Of a stretch of DNA of 64,000 nucleotides, positions 58,214 through 64,000 are shown piece by piece. The stretch is from Armigeres subalbatus (Eukaryota; Arthropoda; Insecta; Diptera; Culicidae). The notes beneath the pieces were generated by a model that saw only the letters and a program-made list of their open reading frames with translations, ran no database searches and was not told where the DNA came from. The first letter of the stretch is position 1. Each line of letters opens with the position of its first letter. Location: assembly GCF_024139115.2 (NCBI RefSeq), contig NC_085141.1:379953278-380017277 (forward strand). Reading direction: 5' to 3'. The position numbers and the translations under genes are program-made.

Positions 58214-60771
58214 CAGTCGCCAATACAAGTGAACCAAATTTTAGTTTTGATTCCCTCCAAATCCCAGTTGGGATTCTCTCCAAACCACAGTTGGGATTCT
58301 TTCCAAATCCCATTTTCTCCGAATCCCAGTTGGGATTCTCTCTGAATTCCAGTTGAGCTTCCCTTCGAATCCCAGTTGATATTCTCTCCAAATTTCAGAT
58401 GGGGTTCTCTCCGTATCCCAGCTGGAATTCTCTCCAAATCCCAGTTGAGATTCTCTGTGAATCCCAGTTGGGATTCTCTCCGAATTCCAGTTGAAATTCT
58501 CTCCAAATCCCAGTTTTGATTCCCTCCTAATTCCAGTTGGGATTCTCTCGACATCCAAGTTGGGATTCTCCCCAAATCACAGATTCTCTCTTGAACCCAG
58601 TTGAGATTCTCTCCGAATTCCAGTAGAGATTCTCTCAAAATCCTAGTTGAAATTCTATCTGAATCCCAGTTGAGATTATCTTCGAATTCCAGTTGGAATT
58701 ATCTCCCCATCCCAGTTGTGATTTCCTCCGAATTCCAGTTGAGATTCTCTCCGAATCCCAGTAAAGATTCTCTCCGAATTCCAGTTGAGATTCTCTCCGA
58801 ATTCCAATTGGGATTCTCTCCGAATAACAGTTAAGAATTTTTCCGAATTCCAGTTGGGATTCTTTTCTTGCTAAGTTGGAATTCCCTTCAAATCTCAGTT
58901 GGGAATCTCTCCCAATCTCAGTTTTGATTCTCTACAAATCCCAGTTGGAATTCTCTCCATACCCCAGTTGGGATTCTTTCCAAATCCCTGTTGGGATTCT
59001 CTTCAAATCCCAGTGGTGATTCTCTCCGAACCCCAGTTGCGATTATCTTTATATTCCCTTAGGGATTCCCTCCGAATCCTAGTTGGGATTCTCTCTATCC
59101 TAGTTGGGATTCCCTTCGCACCTTAGTTGATATTCTCTTCGAATCCTAGTTGCAATTCTCTCCGAATCCCATATGGCATTCTATCCAAATTTCATTTGGA
59201 ATTCTCTCCGAGTCCCATTTGAGATTCTCTCCGAATCTTAGTTGGGATTCTATCCGAACCCCAGTTGGGATTCTCTCCAAGTTTTAATTTAAATTCTCTA
59301 TAAATCCCAGTTAGTAATATCTGCAAATCCCAGTTGAGATTCTCTTCAAATCGTAGTTGGGATTCTCTTCAAATCCCAATTGGGATTCTCTCCAAATCCC
59401 AGTTAAAATTCTCTCCGAATCCCAGTTGAGATTCTCTCCGAATTCCAGTTGAGCTTCCCTTCGAATGCCAACTGAGATTCTCTCCAAATCCCAGTTGGGA
59501 TTCTCCCCACATCCCAGTTGAGGTTCTCTCCATATCCCAGTTGAGGTTCTCTCCAAATTCCAGTTTGGATTCTCTCCAAATCCGCAGTCGGCTTCCCTTC
59601 GAATCCCAGTTGTGATTCTCTCCGAATTCCAGTGAGGATTCTCTCCAAATTCCATTCGGGATTCTCTCCAAATCCCAGTTGGGATTCTATCCAAATCGTA
59701 GTTGGGATTCTCTTCAAATATCAATTGAGATTCTCTCCAAATCCCAGTTGAGATTCCCTCCAAATCCCGGTTGGAATTCTCTTCGAATCCCAGTTTGGAT
59801 TCTCTCCGAATCCCAGTTGGGATTCTCTCCGAATTCCAGTTGAGCTTCCCTTCGAATTCTAACTGGGATTCTCTCCGAATCCCAGTTGGGATTCTCTCCG
59901 AATTTCAGTTGGAATTCTCTCCATATCCCAGTTAGATTTCTCTCCCAATCCCAGTTAAAATTCTCTCCGAATCCCAGTTGGGATTCTCCTCGAATTCCAG
60001 TTGAGCTTCCCTTCGAATCCCAACTGGGATTCTCTCCAAATCCCAGTTGGAATTCTCTCCATATTCCAGTTGAAATTCTCTCCAAATCCTAGTTAAGATT
60101 CTCTTCAAATCCCAATTGGGATTTTCTCCAAATCCCATTTGGGATTCTCTCCAAATCCCAGTTTGAATTATCTTCAAATCGCAGTCGGTAATACCAGTTG
60201 ACATTCTCTCCAAATTCCAGTTGAGCTTCTCTTGAATGTCAACTGATATTCTCTCCGAATCCCAGTTGGGATTCTCCCCAAATCCCAGTTGGGATTTCTT
60301 TCCAAATCCAAGTCTGGATTCTCTCCAAATCCCAGTTGAAATTTCTCTCTAAATCCCAGTTGGGATTCTTTCCAAATCCCAGTTGGGATTCTCTCCAAAT
60401 TCCAGCTGAGATTCTCTCCAATTCACAGTTAGGATTCTTTTCAAATCCCAGTTACGATTCTCTCTGAATTCCAGATGGGCTTCCCTTTGAATCCCAGTTG
60501 TGATTCTCTCCGAATTCCAGTGAGAATTCTCTCCAAATTCCATTTGGGATTCTCTCCAAACCCCAGTTGGAATTCTCTTCAAATCGTAGTTGGGATTCTC
60601 TTCAAATCCCAATTGGGATTCTCTCCAAATCCCAGTTGGGATTCTCTCCAAATCCCAGTTTGGATTCTCTCCAAATCTCAGTCGGGAATCCCAGTTGAGA
60701 TTCTCTCCAAATCCCAGTTGGAATTCTCTTCAAATCCCAATTGGGATTCTCTCCGAATCCCAGTTGGGATT

Positions 60772-60999
60772 CTCTCCGAATTCCAGTAGAGCTTACCTTC
60801 GAATCCCAACTGGGATTCTCTCCGAATCCCAGTTGGGATTCTTCCCAAATCCCAGTTGGGATTCTCTCCGAATCCCAGTTGGAATTCTCTCCATATCCCA
60901 GTTGGAATTCTCTCCAAATCTCAGTTAAGATTCTCTACGAATCCCAGTTGGGATTCTCTCCGGATTCCAGTTGAGCTTCCCTTCGAATCCCAGTTGAGA
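60772..60999. repeat. Higher-order block, copy 1
   Basis: A block of about ten units, including the unusual variants CCAGTAGAGCTTACCTTCG and CTCTCCGGATTCCAG, recurs at 63773-64000 with no visible difference over about 220 bp, offset by about 3.0 kb. A partly matching block lies near 62580-62720. Confidence 0.85.
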
Positions 61000-63772
61000 T
61001 TCTCTCCAAATCCCAGTTGGAATTCTCTTCATCTCATTCTCTCCGAATCCAGGTTGGAATTCTCTCCATATCCCAGATGGAATTCTCTCCAAATCCCAGT
61101 TAAGATTCGCTACGAATCCCAGTTTTGATTCTCTCCGAATTCCAGTTGAGCTTCCCTTCGAATCCCAGTTGTGATTCTCCAAAAATCCCAGTTGAGATCC
61201 TCTCCAAATCCCAGTTGAAATTCTCTCCAAATCCCAATTGGGATTCTCTCCAAATCCCAGTTGGGATTCTCTCCAAATCCCAGTTGGGATTCTCTCCAAA
61301 TCACAGTTTGAATTCTCTCCAAATCCCAGTTGGAATTCTCTCCCAATCCCAGTTAAGATTCTCTTCAAATCCCAATTGGGATTCTCTCCAAATCCCGGTT
61401 GGAATTCTCTCCAAATCCCAGTAAAGATTCTCTTCAAATCCCAATTGGGATCTCTCCGAATCCCAGTTGGGATTCTCTCCGAATTCCAGTTGAGCTTCCC
61501 TTTGAATTCTAACTGGGATTCTCTCCGAATCCCAGTTGGGATTCTTCCCAAATCCCAGTTGGGATTCTCTCCAAATTTCAGTTGAAATTCTCTCCATATC
61601 CCAGTTAGATTTCTCTCCCAATCGCAGTTAAAATTCTCTTCAAATCCCGGTTGGGATTCTCTTCGAATTCCCGTTGAGCTTCCCTTCGAATCCCAAATGA
61701 AATTCTCTCCAAATCCCAGTTGGAATTCTCTCCATATCCCAGTTGGAATTCTCTCCAAATCCCAGTTAAGATTCTCTTCAAATCCCAATTGGGATTCTCT
61801 CCAAATCGCAGTCGGTAATCCCAGTTGAAATTCTCTCCGAATTCCAGTTGAGCTTCCCTTCGAATGCCAACTGAGATTCTCTCCGAATTCCAGTTGAGCT
61901 TCTCTTTGAATTCTAACTGGGATTCTCTCCGAATCCCAGTTGGGATTCTTCCCAAATCTCAGTTGGGGTTCTCCCCAAATCCCAGTTGGGATTCTCTCCG
62001 AATTCCAGTAGGGATTCTCTCCGAATCCCAGTTGGAATTCTCTCATATGCCAGTTGGGTTTCTCTCAAAATCACAAATAAGATTCTTCCCATATCCCAGT
62101 TGAGGTTCTCTCCATATCCCAGTTGAAGTTCTCTCCTAATCGTAGTTGAAGCTCTCCAAATCCCAGTTTGGAGTCCCAGTTGGGATTCTCCCCAAATCCC
62201 AGTTGGGATTTCTTTCCAAATCCACGTTTGGATTCTCTCCAAATTCCAGTTGAAATTGCTCTCTAAATCCCAGTTGGGATTCTCTCCAAACCCCTGTTGG
62301 GATTCTCTCCAAATTCCAGCTGAGATTCTCTCCAATTCACAGTTAGGATTCTTTTCAACTCCCAGTTACGATTCTCTCCGAATTCCAGATGGGCTTCCCT
62401 TTGAATCCCAGTTGTGATTCTCTCCGAATTCCAGTGAGGATTCTCTCCAAATTCCATTTGGGATTCTCTCCAAACCCCAGTTGGAATTCTCTCAAAATCT
62501 CAGTCAGGAATCCCAGTTGAGATTCTCTCTAAATTCCAGTTGGAATTATCTTCGAAACGCAGTTGGGATTCTCTCCGAATCCCAGTTGGGATTCTCTCCG
62601 AATTCCAGTAGAGCTTACCTTCGAATCCCAACTGGGATTCTCTCCGAATCCCAGTTGGGATTCTTCCCAAATCCCAGTTGGGATTTTCTCCGAATCCCAG
62701 TCTGAATTCTCTCCATATCCCAGTTGGAATTCTCTCCAAATCCCAGTTAAGATTCTCTTCAAATCCCAATTGGGATTCTCTCCAAATCCCAGTTGGGATT
62801 CTCTCCATATCCCAGTTAGATTTCTCTCCCAATCCCAGTTAAAATTCTCTCCGAATCCCAGTTAAAATTCTCTCCGAATTCCAGTTGAGCTTCCCTTCGA
62901 ATGCCAACTGAGATTCTCTCCATATCCCAGTTGGAATTCTCTCCAAATCCCAGTTAAGATTCTCTTCAAATCCCAATTGGGATTCTCTCCAAATCCCAGT
63001 TGGGATTCTCTCCAAATCCCAGTTTGGATTCTCTTCAAATCGCAGTCGGTAGTCCCAGTTGAGATTCTCTCCGAATCTCAGTTGGGATTCTCTTCGAATC
63101 CCAGTTGGCATTCTCTTCGAATTCCAGTTGAGCTTCCCATCGAATGCCAGTTTTTCGAATGCCAGATTCTTCCCAAATCCCAGTTGGGATTCTCCCCAAA
63201 TCCCAGTTGGGATTCTCTCCAAATTCCAGTTGAAATTCTCTCCATATGCCAGTTGGGATTCTCTCCAAATCCCAGTTAAGATTCTCTCCATATCCCAGTT
63301 GAGGTTCTCTCCATATCCCAGTTGAAGTTCTCTCCAAATCGCAGTTGAAGTTCTCTCCAAATCCAAGTTTGGAGTCCCAGTTGGAATTCTCCCCAAATCC
63401 CAGTTGGGATTTCTTTCCAAATCCACGTTTGGAATCTCTCCAAATCCCAGTTGAAATTTCTCTCTAATTCCCAGTCGGGATTTTTCTCCAAATTCCAGCT
63501 GAGATTCTCTCCAATTCACAGTTAGGATACTTTTCAAATCCCAGTTACGATTCTCTCTGAATTCCAGATGGGCTTCCCTTTGAATCCCAGTTGTGATTCT
63601 CTCCCAATTCTAGTGAGGATTCTCTCCAAATTCCATTTGGGATTCTCTCCAAACCCCAGTTGGAATTCTCTTCAAATCGCAGTTTGGATTCTCTCCAAAT
63701 CTCAGTCGGGAATCCCAGTTGAGATTCTCTCCAAATCCCAGTTGGAATTCTCTTCGAATCGCAGTTGGGATT

Positions 63773-64000
63773 CTCTCCGAATTCCAGTAGAGCTTACCTT
63801 CGAATCCCAACTGGGATTCTCTCCGAATCCCAGTTGGGATTCTTCCCAAATCCCAGTTGGGATTCTCTCCGAATCCCAGTTGGAATTCTCTCCATATCCC
63901 AGTTGGAATTCTCTCCAAATCTCAGTTAAGATTCTCTACGAATCCCAGTTGGGATTCTCTCCGGATTCCAGTTGAGCTTCCCTTCGAATCCCAGTTGAGA
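63773..64000. repeat. Higher-order block, copy 2 (cut by window end)
   Basis: Matches 60772-60999 unit for unit. The preceding segment (about 63550-63770) also resembles 60460-60740, apart from missing units. This points to recent multi-kilobase duplication or conversion within the array. Confidence 0.85.

Larger units (their letters stand above)
58245..64000. repeat. 23-bp satellite (TCCCAGTTGGGATTCTCTCC family), runs off the end
   Basis: About 250 tandem units of consensus TCCCAGTTGGGATTCTCTCC plus AAA or GAA. Each carries the short hairpin TCCCA-GT-TGGGA. Units are more diverged at 58.3-59.3 kb and more ordered after 59.3 kb, where multi-unit blocks recur. The unit is free of stops in most frames and 23 is not a multiple of 3. 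Both strands therefore show many overlapping frames (the longest, 373 codons, is minus 60925-62046) reading ERIPTGIWRESQLGFGEN-type repeats; these are artefacts. Confidence 0.96.

Noticed and set aside
60925..62046. 373-codon open frame on the minus strand and many companions on both strands
   Set aside because: Stop-poor 23-bp satellite. Overlapping frames in both directions read the same repeated peptides.
58245..64000. CRISPR-like regular repeat
   Set aside because: Units follow each other without distinct spacers, the unit is 23 bp and diverged, and the DNA is eukaryotic.

Overview
This window looks like intergenic or deep-intron DNA from an insect, most likely an aedine mosquito (Aedes type). 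I find no host protein-coding gene with intact exons. I see AT-rich unique DNA, many small transposons with target-site duplications, decayed non-LTR retrotransposons with mosquito-style RTE and Jockey domains, and very large minisatellite blocks. The species is an inference from repeat style, not from a gene.

Layout. 1-6.0 kb: AT-rich unique DNA with two foldback repeats (710-974, 3877-4737). 6.0-12.5 kb: a degenerate 8-bp array (CAGTTCTT)n, split by a 2-kb foldback element of 17-bp units (about 7236-9180), which itself carries a small hammerhead-like repeat (7877-8024). 12.5-16 kb: unique DNA. 16.3-18.8 kb: a hAT-type element with perfect 8-bp duplications, filled by a 23-bp minisatellite. 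18.8-20.2 kb: a degenerate TTCCTTC/GGAATT repeat. 20.9-22.2 kb: a second 17-bp foldback element. 22.4-24.4 kb: a palindrome, a tRNA-like sequence and a TA-flanked element. 24.7-26.2 kb: a broken RTE-type reverse transcriptase on the minus strand. 26-36 kb: unique DNA with MITEs, an endonuclease scrap and a second hammerhead-like repeat. 36.1-43.2 kb: one minus-strand Jockey-type retrotransposon (Gag zinc knuckles, endonuclease, reverse transcriptase) cut by a 5.5-kb hAT element, which is cut by a dispersed repeat, which is cut by a pogo-like MITE. 43.5-46.1 kb: a symmetric 2.6-kb element whose ends begin CACAGTG, flanked by the 5-bp duplication CAACC. 46.7-50.2 kb: more non-LTR remains around a 1-kb TA-flanked element. 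51.2 kb: an inverted pair of the hammerhead-like repeat with an 11-bp duplication. 53.1-54.3 kb: another TA-flanked element. 54.3-57.9 kb: unique DNA. 58.2-64 kb: a 23-bp satellite running off the window end.

Two themes stand out. First, at least four mobile elements (7.2, 20.9, 37.2 and 43.5 kb) share one design: short terminal inverted repeats enclosing tandem satellite arms in opposite orientation, so each could fold into a giant hairpin. Second, a roughly 150-bp dispersed repeat carries a hammerhead-ribozyme-like core, terminal inverted repeats and 10-11-bp target duplications, which fits a retro-type mobile RNA. The longest open frames in the window (up to 487 codons) are artefacts of minisatellites whose unit lengths (8, 17 and 23 bp) are not multiples of three and lack stops.
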